A stretch of 64,000 bases of DNA from Sulfitobacter indolifex (GTDB taxonomy: Bacteria > Pseudomonadota > Alphaproteobacteria > Rhodobacterales > Rhodobacteraceae): assembly GCF_022788655.1 (NCBI RefSeq), contig NZ_CP084952.1, positions 198,501 to 262,500 of the forward strand, written 5' to 3'. Shown here piece after piece: positions 10,617 through 19,834 of this stretch. The notes beneath the pieces are model-generated. The model did not search any database. It had not been told where the DNA came from and saw nothing but the letters and a program-made list of their open reading frames with translations. Position 1 is the first letter of the stretch. Every line of letters starts with the position of its first letter. A program made the position numbers and the translations under genes.

Positions 10617-12296
10617 ATGTCTGATGTTATTCGGTTTCCACGGTCTATTAGGTCGAGTGCTCTGGCCGTCTCTGGTCTGACTGAGGCCGAGGATGCGCCC
10701 GGCAGCTTCAAGATGTCAGACCTCTACGGCAGAGTACGAGAAGATGAGGCTATCGATGATGGCCACTCTGACGCTGACACCAACGTTTCCTTTCTCCAAC
10801 AGCCCAGCAGCCTGCCTGCACCGGTCACAGGGTGGTCCAACCAGGAGTTGGCGGATCTTTACCGCACGCAACGGATCCTGGCCCTGGCCGGTGTGACGAC
10901 CCAAGTGGATCGCGGGGTCACCGATGAAGGAGACCCGTGGTTTATCTTCATAGACAGCCAAGACGAGGTGCTGGTGCACTTCAGCCGTTTTGACGGGGCC
11001 TATATGGTCTCCAGTCAGATGCAGGACGCCCCCATCAAAGGCGACAGCTTGCAAGATCTGGTTGCTGAATTCTCACGCCGTGTGAAACCGGTGACGCAAG
11101 CCGGACAACCGGGGCAAAACGTTGTCTCGATCGCAAAGCGCAACCGCGATGTGGTCTTCATACACCCCGCAGCAGCTTTGGCAGCATTGGTGTGGTCGAT
11201 CTATCTGATGTCAGATGAGCTCATTGCAGCCACCCCTATGATTGCTGCAGGAGAGGCTGAAGGCACAGGACCCACTTCCGTGGAAAAAAACGCAGTCGGC
11301 GACATCGACCCTGCGACAGATCACGCAGATGAGCTGCCGTACGTTGCTCAAAAAACGCCCCCGCTTCCCGCGGACCAGGACCTGACAAAACAGGGGGCAA
11401 TCGCGTCCTCCAGCCGTGAAGGTTTGGCTCTTGGCTTCTCTGGACACGGCGCTAAAGTCGTAGGAGCCAGCTTGAGCCTTGTTGCTCTTGCCGCAGGCCT
11501 GCCCCTGCCTGCGAGCAATGCACTTGAAGTTGTAGATGAGAATGGCGCCTTGCAAAAGCTAAGCTTGGCAAGCCTGTCCGCAGCACTCACCCAAGTTAAA
11601 GAAAAAGAAGCTGCCCTTTTGATGGCCTCGGAGATCACCAAACTGCAGCAGCGACAGATCGATACGACGGCACCCTCTGATGAAGAAGGGCCAGCCGAGA
11701 CGCCCACTATGGAGACGACCGCAGAGACGCCTGCGGCTTTTGAGATCGTACAACCAACGCATAGCGCTGAAATTGCAATTCTTTCCACTCATGTACCGGA
11801 GGCATCCCCGAGTTCTATGGCGCGCGATGACGTTTCAGAGAGCGCCAAGAAAGTAAAAGAGGCCCCACCGGCATCTTCTGCAGATGCCGCCTCTGAGACC
11901 GCTAAAGAAATCAGTTTTTTGCAGAGCTTTGACGCAGCATTCGGGAGCTTCGAAATCACCAGCCTCGACAAAATTGCTGAAACTGAACTCACTCAATTGT
12001 GGAACCTCGAAGACGCAAAGGATGTGCCAAATCCGCTAAGCCCGATCCAAGGCGTCCAGGGCCTTGAGACTTTTGATCAAGATGCGCGGGTTTTCCTGGA
12101 TTTCTTGCTACACACCTATAGCAATATCAAAGTCGTCAACTTGGCCACAGAGATCATATTTATCCATATGGATGCCTTTGATGGAAACGACAGCGCGCAT
12201 GAAATCTACGCCAAAAGCTGGTCGTTTGATGATGGCGGCACAATTTCCACCATCGGTTTCAAAAGTGACATGGCCCAATTTGATCTTATCGCCTGA
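10617..12296 (+). CDS. Large protein of unknown function with two possible membrane segments
   Basis: A 559-aa acidic protein that I do not recognise as a named family. Residues about 75-155 form a compact region with NQELADLYRTQRIL, DEGDPWFIF and DEVLVHFSRFDG, which looks like a folded domain. Hydrophobic stretches follow at about 184-206 and 278-297. The rest, to about 460, is rich in Ala, Glu, Ser and Thr and likely disordered; the C-terminal 100 residues again look folded (FLDFLLHTYSNIKVVN). ATG at 10617 was chosen because AAAGGA lies nine bases upstream; an in-frame ATG at 10593 has no such site. The gene stands alone with a hairpin 70 bases after its stop. Position beside Tad-like and exopolysaccharide genes suggests an envelope or matrix role (inference). 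Confidence 0.75.
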   Translation: MSDVIRFPRSIRSSALAVSGLTEAEDAPGSFKMSDLYGRVREDEAIDDGHSDADTNVSFLQQPSSLPAPVTGWSNQELADLYRTQRILALAGVTTQVDRGVTDEGDPWFIFIDSQDEVLVHFSRFDGAYMVSSQMQDAPIKGDSLQDLVAEFSRRVKPVTQAGQPGQNVVSIAKRNRDVVFIHPAAALAALVWSIYLMSDELIAATPMIAAGEAEGTGPTSVEKNAVGDIDPATDHADELPYVAQKTPPLPADQDLTKQGAIASSSREGLALGFSGHGAKVVGASLSLVALAAGLPLPASNALEVVDENGALQKLSLASLSAALTQVKEKEAALLMASEITKLQQRQIDTTAPSDEEGPAETPTMETTAETPAAFEIVQPTHSAEIAILSTHVPEASPSSMARDDVSESAKKVKEAPPASSADAASETAKEISFLQSFDAAFGSFEITSLDKIAETELTQLWNLEDAKDVPNPLSPIQGVQGLETFDQDARVFLDFLLHTYSNIKVVNLATEIIFIHMDAFDGNDSAHEIYAKSWSFDDGGTISTIGFKSDMAQFDLIA

Positions 12297-12367
12297 GGGT
12301 CGCAGGTCCGCGGTTCCTGCCGAGTAAAGAGCAGGAAAGGGGCGCTGTCCCACGTTTCCGTTTCTTC

Positions 12368-12384
12368 TGGGCGGGCTCCGCCCA
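12368..12384 (+). terminator. Probable intrinsic terminator
   Basis: TGGGCGG and CCGCCCA form a perfect seven-pair stem with a three-base loop, followed by a moderately T-rich CCTTGTTT. It lies 71 bases after the stop of the 559-aa gene. Confidence 0.5.
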
Positions 12385-12730
12385 CCTTGTTTACACGCCA
12401 CCGCCCGCATCCCCTATGAGAGTGAGCAGGCGCGATGCAATCCTCTTCGGTTTAGAAATACATCGGGAAACTTAGCTCAAGGCTGCCGACACTCCGTTGT
12501 GCTGCGTGAATGCGGCTGACAGGTTCTCATCACAGTAAGTGCTTGATGTCGCCATAAAAAGGCTTCTTTTCCAGGGTCTTTTATTCATGAGATTCGATGA
12601 GTAAGGCAAAAAATGTACAGTCGCGACATATCGCCAATCCAGCTGAGAGCTTGCTCGCCGAACTATATCGAGACCGTCACACACAGCAGTTTCTTTGTAC
12701 AATTGTAACCTCCGCAGAAGAGGAAACCCC
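12385..12730 (+). other. Leader of the Tad-like genes
   Basis: About 350 AT-richer bases before the TadG-like gene. I see no gene here. A promoter for the three-gene operon should lie in it, but no site matches consensus well enough to name. Confidence 0.4.
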
Positions 12731-14422
12731 ATGGGGCGCAGTGCTATAAAAACATTGTTGGTCAAGAAACTAGATCAGTTCCGGAAGGAGGAGGACGGCG
12801 GCATGCTGGTCCTCATGATCATGCTTTTCCTAGTGATGACCGTGGGTGGCGGTCTTGCTGTCGATCTGGCCAATCACGAGCGCACACGGACCACGTTCCA
12901 GACCCATCTCGATAATGCTGTGCTTGCGGCTGCGAGCCTTTCACAGGAGTTAAACCCCGAAGATGTGGTGTACAGCTACCTGTCTGCTGCCGGTCTTGAT
13001 ACCTCGCGTGTCAGCGTAGACGCCCGCGAAGACAAGATCGGTGGCATCTTGGTTGGCCGAACGGTGGAAGCCTCAATCCTTGGCGGACTCAACACTTACT
13101 TCTTTCGGTTTTTCGACATCGAAAGGTTTAACATGGTGATCTCCTCTCAGGCGACCGAGCGGGTGGAAGATATCGAGATCTCGCTCGTGCTTGATGTATC
13201 AGGGTCTATGGCTTGGTCCGCACGGGGAGGCGGTGGCGCCAAAATTGACCTGCTTAAAGGTGCTGCAAGTGATTTCGTCGAGACGATCTTAAACGATTCC
13301 GAGGAAGATCGGGTTTCAATCTCGATCATCCCCTATTCGACAAAAGTGAATGCGGGAGAAGACTTGCTTGAGCAGTATACCGTGACCCAGGAGCATGACT
13401 ACTCGCATTGTGTCGATTTTAATGCCGATGATTATACGGACTTGGCAATCAGCCCCAGGACCGAGCTCCAGCGCACAGGCCATTTCCAGTTTCAGCAGAT
13501 GTCCACCAGCGATCCCCGCAGCGGGCAGTGGGTCTGTCGACATGATGGGGGTTTTTCGATCACACCTCTCTCCAAATCGGTTAGTGATCTTAAGAGACAG
13601 ATCGCGGCGCTTACACCTGAAGGTTCAACGTCGATTGATATGGGGGCAAAATGGGGCTTGGCTCTGCTGGACCCTTCTGCCCGAGGCCCTGTCTCGGCGC
13701 TGATTGCATCAGGTCAGGTTGATGCTTCGTTCCGTGAGCGCCCTCACCCACATGACGCCGAGAACAGCATGAAGGTCTTGGTGCTGATGACGGATGGCAA
13801 AAACGACAATGAGTATCGCCTTCAGCCTGAGTATGCGTCGGGGGATGCAAAGGTCATTCGAACGACGTCTACCGCTTCACACCTCTTCTATACCGTTGAT
13901 GCACCGGAAACGAACGGTACAAATGACGGGAGTTGGCCCAACAACGAGCGCTATTTCTACGCCACGCATCCTTTTGAAGAGGAGCGCATGTGGGATGAGC
14001 ATACATTGCGCGACAACCCGAGACTGGAGCGCTATGCAAATCAACTAGAGGAAAAGCATCTGTCTTGGCCTGAAGTCTGGGCCGAAATGTCCCCAGAATA
14101 TTATGGCTACAACCTGTATGGGCGGCAGGGCAACTCGTGGTGGTCATGGAATTCCCGTTTGCAGAGCTTCTGGCAGAACATGCATAGTACGATTGGCACA
14201 GACGAGAAGGATCGGCGCCTCCGTAACATCTGTGCTGCAGCGCAGAGAGCTGGTATTGTGATCTACGCGATCGGGATGGATGTCGACAGCCAGAACTCCC
14301 TCGACCTTCTGAAAGAATGTGCCTCTACCGAAGCTCATTACTTCGATGTCGATGGGCTGGAAATCCAAACTGCCTTTGACATGATCGCCGCGTCCATTTC
14401 CATGCTCAGGCTAACGAAATGA
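12731..14422 (+). CDS. TadG-like protein with von Willebrand factor A domain
   Basis: A 563-aa protein with one N-terminal membrane helix (about 25-45, GMLVLMIMLFLVMTVGGG) followed by the TadE/TadG-type AVDLANHERTRTTFQTHLDNA segment. The vWA domain starts near 148; its metal site is DVSGS at 155-159, and LMTDGKND appears further on, with an inserted Trp/Tyr/Asn-rich loop region before the C-terminus. ATG at 12731 has AGAGGA seven bases upstream. It heads a three-gene set with overlapping starts. In Tad systems such proteins sit in the periplasm and help anchor or initiate Flp pili. No pilin, ATPase or secretin gene is nearby. Confidence 0.85.
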   Translation: MGRSAIKTLLVKKLDQFRKEEDGGMLVLMIMLFLVMTVGGGLAVDLANHERTRTTFQTHLDNAVLAAASLSQELNPEDVVYSYLSAAGLDTSRVSVDAREDKIGGILVGRTVEASILGGLNTYFFRFFDIERFNMVISSQATERVEDIEISLVLDVSGSMAWSARGGGGAKIDLLKGAASDFVETILNDSEEDRVSISIIPYSTKVNAGEDLLEQYTVTQEHDYSHCVDFNADDYTDLAISPRTELQRTGHFQFQQMSTSDPRSGQWVCRHDGGFSITPLSKSVSDLKRQIAALTPEGSTSIDMGAKWGLALLDPSARGPVSALIASGQVDASFRERPHPHDAENSMKVLVLMTDGKNDNEYRLQPEYASGDAKVIRTTSTASHLFYTVDAPETNGTNDGSWPNNERYFYATHPFEEERMWDEHTLRDNPRLERYANQLEEKHLSWPEVWAEMSPEYYGYNLYGRQGNSWWSWNSRLQSFWQNMHSTIGTDEKDRRLRNICAAAQRAGIVIYAIGMDVDSQNSLDLLKECASTEAHYFDVDGLEIQTAFDMIAASISMLRLTK

Positions 14423-14952
14423 CCTCATTGTTCAAAAGAAGCTCCTTCCGAGCGTCTGAAGAAGGCGGTGTAACCATTGAGTTCGTCCTATTGGTGCCGC
14501 TGGTACTCTACTTCTTCTTTTTGGCGCTCGAAACGGGCCTTTGGAGCGCCCGCGAAATCATGTTGCGCCGCGCAACCAATCTGGCCGTGAGGGATGTGCG
14601 TCTGTCCACGGCCAATCCCCCAGGCTATGAAGAGATGAAATCCCTGATCTGCGAGCGGTCTTCCTTTACTGCCGGGTGCCTGGACGGCATTCGGATTGAG
14701 ATGCGTGCGCTGCCGGTGGCCGAATGGGATAACGTTTCCGGCCCGGCGCTCTGTGTTGATCGATCCGAGGATTATGACCCGGCAAACAACTTCACCGCCG
14801 GCCAGCAGAATAATATAATGCTGATGCGCGTTTGCCGTCTTTTTGAGCCTCTTCTTCCGGGCACCGGCCTGGGGCGTGAACTGCCGGCGGGCTCTGACGG
14901 CGCCTATGGCGTGCACATTACCACTGCTTTTGTAACGGAACCTCGCGGATGA
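14419..14952 (+). CDS. TadE-like pseudopilin
   Basis: A 177-aa protein with the TadE class-III-type signal: EEGGVTIEFVLLVPLV near residues 14-29, with a Glu five residues after the probable Gly processing site, and a single membrane helix. A globular domain with paired Cys residues (ICERSSFTAGC near 75-85, ALC, RVCR) follows. It starts in an ATGA overlap with the TadG-like gene and ends the same way into the next gene. Minor pilins of this class help initiate or anchor Flp/Tad pili. Confidence 0.85.
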   Translation: MTSLFKRSSFRASEEGGVTIEFVLLVPLVLYFFFLALETGLWSAREIMLRRATNLAVRDVRLSTANPPGYEEMKSLICERSSFTAGCLDGIRIEMRALPVAEWDNVSGPALCVDRSEDYDPANNFTAGQQNNIMLMRVCRLFEPLLPGTGLGRELPAGSDGAYGVHITTAFVTEPRG

Positions 14953-15533
14953 AACGTGCGAACAAAACCATGTTCTCCTTTTTCAAGGACGAGAGCGGGA
15001 GCCAGACAATTGTCTTTGTCATTCTGTTGCCCCTCCTAGTTTGGTCAATTCTTGCGATGCTGGCCTTCACGGACATGTTTCGAGTCCGGGCGATCGCCAC
15101 AGACGCAACTGCCGTCATTGCCGATAGCCTGTCGCGACAAACCATGCCCATTGATGCAGATCACCTCGAAGGCCTGCAGTCGATTGCAGGGCATCTGACG
15201 CGATATGGCGATGGTGTCTCGTTGCGAGTCACCCAGTTGCGCTGTGCGAGGAATTGCGAAAATCTCGCCCGCCGCGTGTTACGGGTTGATTTCTCGCAAG
15301 GCGTTGGAATGGCAGGTCTGCGCAACCGCGACTTTTCTGAGGGCGAGCAGCGCGCCCGTGTACCCTTGATGACTGGCGGCGACCGGGTGGTGCTGGTGGA
15401 GACGTCCTTCACCCACGAACCAATTGCAAACGTTGGGCTGAACCCCTCCGAGATCAATATGTCTCACGCCACCCGCATGCGCTTTGCACCGCAACTTTGT
15501 TGGGAAGAATGCACAATCGACAACGCCAGCTGA
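14949..15533 (+). CDS. TadE/TadF-like pseudopilin-type protein
   Basis: A 194-aa membrane-anchored protein. Its N-terminal DESGSQTIVFVILLPLLVW resembles TadE/TadF prepilin signals, but the position five residues after the Gly is Val instead of Glu. This may prevent assembly in the usual way or mark it as a TadF/TadG-type partner. The rest contains CARNCEN and a C-terminal CWEEC pair. It is the third gene of the coupled set. Confidence 0.8.
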   Translation: MKRANKTMFSFFKDESGSQTIVFVILLPLLVWSILAMLAFTDMFRVRAIATDATAVIADSLSRQTMPIDADHLEGLQSIAGHLTRYGDGVSLRVTQLRCARNCENLARRVLRVDFSQGVGMAGLRNRDFSEGEQRARVPLMTGGDRVVLVETSFTHEPIANVGLNPSEINMSHATRMRFAPQLCWEECTIDNAS

Positions 15534-16093
15534 TCCTTTCGGAGGAAGCCCTGCAGCTTCGCGCAAACTGGCCTGCCTTTATGAACTCAGGATGTTAAGC
15601 CAACTGCGACCCCTCGGCAGCGCCATAGGGCGCGACACAAAACGATGCTGCCTTAAATAGAGGGCGGGCCAAAGAACAGGGGCCAGGCGGGCCGGGCCTT
15701 CGAGGGAAAAGAAAAGCAGGACGGCGCTTACGGTTATACCGTGCACGCCCAGGCGGAACATTACAGCGTTGATATCGCTTTTCCGTTTCGGGTGCGCAGC
15801 GCATGATGTCCCTCTAAGGAGGGGCCCGCTTTTCTGAGGGCAGAGGGCATTTCGCAAGGAGAGTACCCCGTTTGCCGGGCGCCAAAGCCGCAGAAGCCGC
15901 TAGGGATGCAAGTGACGACTTATCTGAAACGCGGCGGTCGCCTCCACAATACTGCCCTTGAGCGTGCCCAAGATCAGCCTCACATTCCCATTAACGATCA
16001 TAGCGATGAAGTGCATAGACAGTGGGTTTCCATAGGAGGGGGTCACGGTTTATCAGTTTCTCTCAAAGAGATGTAGAAAAGGCGCGCCCTCGC
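15534..16093. other. Intergenic stretch without a supported gene
   Basis: About 560 bases between the Tad-like set and the UDP-glucose dehydrogenase gene. Minus-strand frames here have no recognisable motif and no start signal. The right part must hold the dehydrogenase promoter; AAAAGG lies about 15 bases before its ATG. Confidence 0.45.
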
Positions 16094-17269
16094 ATGTCCA
16101 AGACTAAAATTGCCGTGGCCGGGATTGGCTATGTAGGACTGTCCAACGCCGTTTTGCTGGCCCAGCACAATGATGTAACGGCAGTGGATCTGAACCCGGA
16201 TCGCGTAGCAGAAGTGAATGCGGGCCGTTCACCGATCGTGGATCCCGAGATTGAACGCTATCTGGCAGAAATACCCTTAAGCCTGCGCGCCACGACTGTT
16301 GCTGCAGAGGCTTACAGTGAGGCAGAGTTCGTCATCATCGCCACGCCTACGAACTACGATCCGCAGACGAACGTCTTTGATACGTCCAGTGTCGAAGCGG
16401 TGGTGCGCGAAGTCATGGTTCTCAACACGAAGGCAACCATTGTCATCAAATCCACCGTGCCGGTGGGCTATACTGCAGCCCTTTGCGCAAAGCTTCAGAC
16501 CGACCAGCTGATCTTCAGCCCCGAGTTTCTGCGCGAGGGCCGTGCTCTATATGACAACCTGCACCCGTCGCGTATCGTGGTGGGCGAAGACAGTGTTCGA
16601 GCGCGCCGTTTTGCAGCGCTTCTGGCCGAAGCAGCGCGCACTTGCGATATCCCTATACTCTTCACCGGCGCGGCCGAAGCTGAGGCAGTAAAGCTTTTCG
16701 CCAATACTTTCCTCGCCATGCGCGTCGCCTATTTTAACGAGATGGACAGCTATGCGCTGTCCAATGGGCTCGATACACGCCAGATCATCGACGGCGCTTG
16801 TCTCGATCCGCGCATTGGCCAGCAATACAATAACCCTTCTTTTGGGTATGGGGGCTATTGCCTGCCCAAAGATACAAAGCAGTTGTTGGCCAATTATTCG
16901 GATATTCCGCAAAATCTGATCCACGCGATCGTGGAGGCCAATCGCACCCGCAAAGACTTCGTTGCCGAACGGATCCTTGCGTTAAGCCCGCGCAAAGTCG
17001 GCATCTACCGGCTGGTGATGAAAACCGGATCTGATAATTTCCGTCAAAGTTCGGTGCAAGGGATCATGAAGCGACTGAAAGCCAAGGGCCTCGAGGTTAT
17101 CGTCTATGAACCAGCGCTGCAGGAAGACAGCTTCTTTGGGTCCGCCGTGATCGAAGATCTCGATGCATTCAAGATGCAGGCGGATGTGATCGTGGCAAAC
17201 CGCCGTCATACCGATCTTGAAGATGTCAGCGAGAAGGTTTTTACCCGAGATCTGTTTGGTGCCGACTGA
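16094..17269 (+). CDS. ugd: UDP-glucose 6-dehydrogenase
   Basis: A 391-aa cytoplasmic enzyme oxidising UDP-glucose to UDP-glucuronate with two NAD+. Rossmann motif [11 protein letters not shown] starts near residue 9, the substrate segment FSPEFLREG lies at 141-149, and the catalytic Cys256 sits in [14 protein letters not shown]. Length matches the short E. coli-type enzymes (about 388 aa). ATG at 16094 begins the conserved [10 protein letters not shown]; a longer upstream reading adds a non-conserved tail. It stands alone, 22 kb from the UDP-xylose synthase gene at 38595, which would use its product. Together they give UDP-glucuronate and UDP-xylose for exopolysaccharide. Confidence 0.95.
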   Translation: MSKTKIAVAGIGYVGLSNAVLLAQHNDVTAVDLNPDRVAEVNAGRSPIVDPEIERYLAEIPLSLRATTVAAEAYSEAEFVIIATPTNYDPQTNVFDTSSVEAVVREVMVLNTKATIVIKSTVPVGYTAALCAKLQTDQLIFSPEFLREGRALYDNLHPSRIVVGEDSVRARRFAALLAEAARTCDIPILFTGAAEAEAVKLFANTFLAMRVAYFNEMDSYALSNGLDTRQIIDGACLDPRIGQQYNNPSFGYGGYCLPKDTKQLLANYSDIPQNLIHAIVEANRTRKDFVAERILALSPRKVGIYRLVMKTGSDNFRQSSVQGIMKRLKAKGLEVIVYEPALQEDSFFGSAVIEDLDAFKMQADVIVANRRHTDLEDVSEKVFTRDLFGAD

Positions 17270-17495
17270 TGTGCGAGGGCAGGGCGCCTTCGGATCAAAT
17301 CGCCCGCTTTAGCCATTTTTCGCAGTCTTGTAGCGTAGTAGGGTAAGGCGCGTGCTTAATTTCGACCTAAGCGACCACCAAGATCAGTGGTCGTACGCCT
17401 GCAAACCTTTTCGATCAGTCTCACCCATTGTGTTTTGCTGAGCCCCGAGCGCTGACCCTCGGGAAGTTAGACAAAGTACGTTTCAACAAATTATA

Positions 17496-17888
17496 TCAGT
17501 GCTGCATGAACGTGTGCTTTTTAACGACCCCAAAAAAGCTGCAGGTAGGGCCATTAAACTTGGAGCAATTCTGTTGAGGCATGATCTTTATCAGCCCCTG
17601 AGTTGAATCGCGTAGCACAAGCGCGCAGTGATTACCGTCTAGGTTTTGACTGAAGGTAAGTTGTCCGTCCGATAAGGGCCTCAATTCCCCTGCAACTTCG
17701 CCAGAGCACTCCTTCCCTTTAATACGCAGCACCGCCTGGCCCTGGAAAACCTTCAGCGTCCCTGTGCCGCCGTCCTGATCGGTTTCATAGCTGCCGTCGG
17801 AAAGTTCAAACGCCTGAAGGTCTTGGGGCGCGCTCAAAAATACGCAGGCTGCAGCCAGCAGCCCAATGTAGGAAGCTTTAATCTTCAT
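17496..17888 (-). CDS. Small secreted protein of unknown function
   Basis: A 130-aa protein with a clear Sec signal peptide (MKIKASYIGLLAAACVF, cleavage near LQA-FEL). The mature part is a short beta-rich domain with GSYETDQDGG near its start and four Cys (KGKECSG, GNHCALV, QQNCSKF, GPTCSFF) that could form two disulphides. AAAGGTGA lies four bases before the ATG. The 5' leader contains a perfect 12-bp inverted repeat whose centre complements this Shine-Dalgarno (17909-17934). I do not recognise the family. Confidence 0.7.
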   Translation of the reverse strand: MKIKASYIGLLAAACVFLSAPQDLQAFELSDGSYETDQDGGTGTLKVFQGQAVLRIKGKECSGEVAGELRPLSDGQLTFSQNLDGNHCALVLRDSTQGLIKIMPQQNCSKFNGPTCSFFGVVKKHTFMQH

Positions 17889-17908
17889 GGTTCACCTTTG
17901 TTTATGTC

Positions 17909-17934
17909 CATTGAAGGGGTGAACCCCTTCAATG
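17909..17934 (-). promoter_or_regulatory. Leader hairpin with anti-Shine-Dalgarno centre
   Basis: CATTGAAGGGGT, two bases, and the exact inverse complement lie 20 bases upstream of the small secreted protein gene. Read on the minus strand, the centre contains GGTTCACC, complementary to the GGTGAACC that makes up the ribosome site just before the ATG. The RNA could switch between a closed hairpin and pairing with the ribosome site, or the repeat may be a protein operator. Confidence 0.55.
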
Positions 17935-18193
17935 AATATCCTGCTGCTCTTTTATTAGGTGAGCGGCCTGCTAGGTCGTATCGGCCGCTTCACGGTTGGC
18001 CCCCATGTGGGTTTCAGGATGGTGGACAGGCCCGCGCTCTGACAAGCCCTACATAAACAAAATTTCCAAATGATCCGTTGAGCGAAGCGCCGAGGACACA
18101 GTTTTATCTTTCAAATTTTCAAGTTTTTCGCCCAGCATACGATCAAAAAATTCTTAGATTGGACCGAGATTTCGCATCTAAATTCAATGCGCT

Positions 18194-18227
18194 GTCGAGA
18201 TGCCAGCGCTCAACCTGCCATCTCGAC
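18194..18227 (-). terminator. Possible terminator of the DUF4214 gene
   Basis: GTCGAGATG and CATCTCGAC pair perfectly (nine pairs) around a 16-base loop, ten bases after the stop of the minus-strand gene at 18237. There is no T-run, so this could also be a 3' stabilising stem. Confidence 0.4.
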
Positions 18228-18236
18228 TAATTGGCT

Positions 18237-19085
18237 TTAGACGAAAACACCGTCAGAATAGGTGGTTCCGACCAACCCTGCGAACTCATCCGACTGCATC
18301 ATATAGGCAAGGGCCTCATCGACCGTATCGGCAACCCCGTTTACATCGAGGTATTCTTTCCAGAATGTCAGACCTGCTGCATCCGCTTCTCGATCAAATA
18401 GGTTATTGTAGATAGATTGAACCAAGGCCTCAGCATTATTCAGCACTGCGCCATATTGTTGAGCAAAAGCATCTGTTTGCGTGAATGCATTTGTCAGAGC
18501 AAAGGTGTCGATTGCGCCTCCCTCATAGAGATTGAGCCAAAAGTCGAAACCAGCAGCATCCGGTTGGCTGTTGCCAAGCAGAGCATCATAGGCAGCTTTA
18601 ACCAAGCCTGCGCCATCCTCGATATCCAAGAACAACGTGCCATCGGTAAACTCAAGGCGCTCCAAGCCTACAAGTTTCTGAGGCGCTTCACCCGGTAAGG
18701 TGATTGTGACACCGTCATCCTCAACCGATATTTGTGTCCCACTAAAGGGCAGTTTGAACGTTTGGATGTCATTTCCATTTTGATCTTGCGTGACTCCGAC
18801 GCCATCGCCAGGTTCTGCCGTTCCAAACCCTTCGACGTCACTCAGCAAAGTTTCGTCCGGCAAGTTCTCAATTGCGCTCCGAAGTTCTTCAACTCCTGCC
18901 GAAACGAGAACCGGGTTGGCCTCAATCAAAGTCAGGGACTCATCAAGCTCTGGGGTAATTGTCACTCCAAGACTAATAAGAATTTCCCGCAGTTGAGAAG
19001 CAATGCCTTCAGAGTCGTCTAATAGGGGGCTGTTCGCCGCGAGCGTAAGTAGGGGGCGGATGTCCCCAACCGTAAGTTGGTCCAT
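18237..19085 (-). CDS. DUF4214-containing protein, probable extracellular
   Basis: A 282-aa protein without a Sec signal. The N-terminal half (MDQLTVGDIRPLL) is acidic and contains a short FTDGTLFLDIEDG segment. The C-terminal half has two DUF4214 units: VKAAYDALLGNSQPDAAGFD at about 175 and VQSIYNNLFDREADAAGLTF at about 232. DUF4214 is often found in type I secreted calcium-binding surface proteins, and the acidic C-terminal tail TYSDGVFV fits a type I signal. The T1SS genes at 28825-32470 could export it. ATG at 19085 has TTTAGGAG seven bases upstream; a TTG 12 codons earlier is rejected. Confidence 0.8.
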   Translation of the reverse strand: MDQLTVGDIRPLLTLAANSPLLDDSEGIASQLREILISLGVTITPELDESLTLIEANPVLVSAGVEELRSAIENLPDETLLSDVEGFGTAEPGDGVGVTQDQNGNDIQTFKLPFSGTQISVEDDGVTITLPGEAPQKLVGLERLEFTDGTLFLDIEDGAGLVKAAYDALLGNSQPDAAGFDFWLNLYEGGAIDTFALTNAFTQTDAFAQQYGAVLNNAEALVQSIYNNLFDREADAAGLTFWKEYLDVNGVADTVDEALAYMMQSDEFAGLVGTTYSDGVFV

Positions 19086-19410
19086 GTTGAAACTCCTAAA
19101 TAGAATAACCTTATCAGGCAATTCTCGTGCAACCCACGCGGGAGAATCGCCACGTAATCAAAAGGATATGCCGGTAAAACAAAACTGGCTATAAAAATGA
19201 CAACAATATGGCAACTCAGGGTTGGATCGCCCACTGGAATGCGGGGTCTGTAGCTTTCGGATCAACAAAGCAGCGTATGAAGCAGTTGTCGCCTAAAAGT
19301 GCGAGTGCCTTTGTCACTTCTCGCCAAAGAGCCTTAGCCCTATCCAGAAAGGTTGCTGACATCCGGTACGTTCATTTCGGGTCTGGAAACTGATATCGAT
19401 TTATATGTTC

Positions 19411-19474
19411 CCGATCGGTACCATTTGCTCGCAAACCCAAGCGAGAACACTCCTAAGTAACCGATCGGGACCAT
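19411..19474. promoter_or_regulatory. Pair of CCGATCGG palindromic sites upstream of the hipB remnant
   Basis: CCGATCGGTACCAT (19411-19424) and CCGATCGGGACCAT (19461-19474) differ at one base, are exactly 50 bp apart, and each holds the palindrome CCGATCGG. Between them, CTCGC and GCGAG can form a small stem. Two copies on about the same helix face upstream of a HipB-type antitoxin gene look like operators. Confidence 0.45.
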
Positions 19475-19554
19475 CTCCTTTAAGGGCCGCCGATCATGCG
19501 GAGTTGCAGTGAGCAGCCGGCCCCCCAACGTCAAAACTTTTGGTCCCGGAGCTT

Positions 19555-19830
19555 ATGGGGGTCGAGGAGGCCCGCCTTTATGGCGAAATGGTTCGTAGCC
19601 AACGCAAGGCGCTAGGTTTACGTTAGGAAGGTGTGGTTAACAGCACCGGAGTTTGTCGACGCTATGTCATCGAGACGGAAGGCGGCAAGCCCACCCTTCG
19701 GATCGGACCCGCGCTGAGGATTGCGCGCTTTCTGGGTATCGAACCTGTTATTGTGCAGGCGCAAAGCATAACGCCGAAAGAAGAACTCCCTGAAATAAAT
19801 CCCGACGACCTTCCACCGTTGGAGGATTGA
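19555..19830 (+). pseudogene. hipB: HipB-type antitoxin gene with an internal amber codon
   Basis: From ATG 19555 the frame reads a Cro/C1-type helix-turn-helix protein of 91 codons: RSQRKALGLR, then TAG at 19624-19626, then a section with RYVIETEGGKPTLRIG and RIARFLGIEP. Intact homologues have Gln at the stop position (the R-Q-E-E turn before the recognition region), so a single CAG to TAG change explains it. Re-initiation at GTG 19633 would omit the first helix. The HipA remnant follows directly, as in intact hipBA operons. Confidence 0.75.
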
Positions 19831-19834
19831 AGTG

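Noticed and set aside
19208..19393. Plus-strand 61-codon frame
   Set aside because: No ribosome site or motif; composition does not resemble the neighbours.
19340..19534. Minus-strand frame over the CCGATCGG sites
   Set aside because: No family motif, ribosome site abuts the start, and the DNA is better explained as the control region of hipBA.
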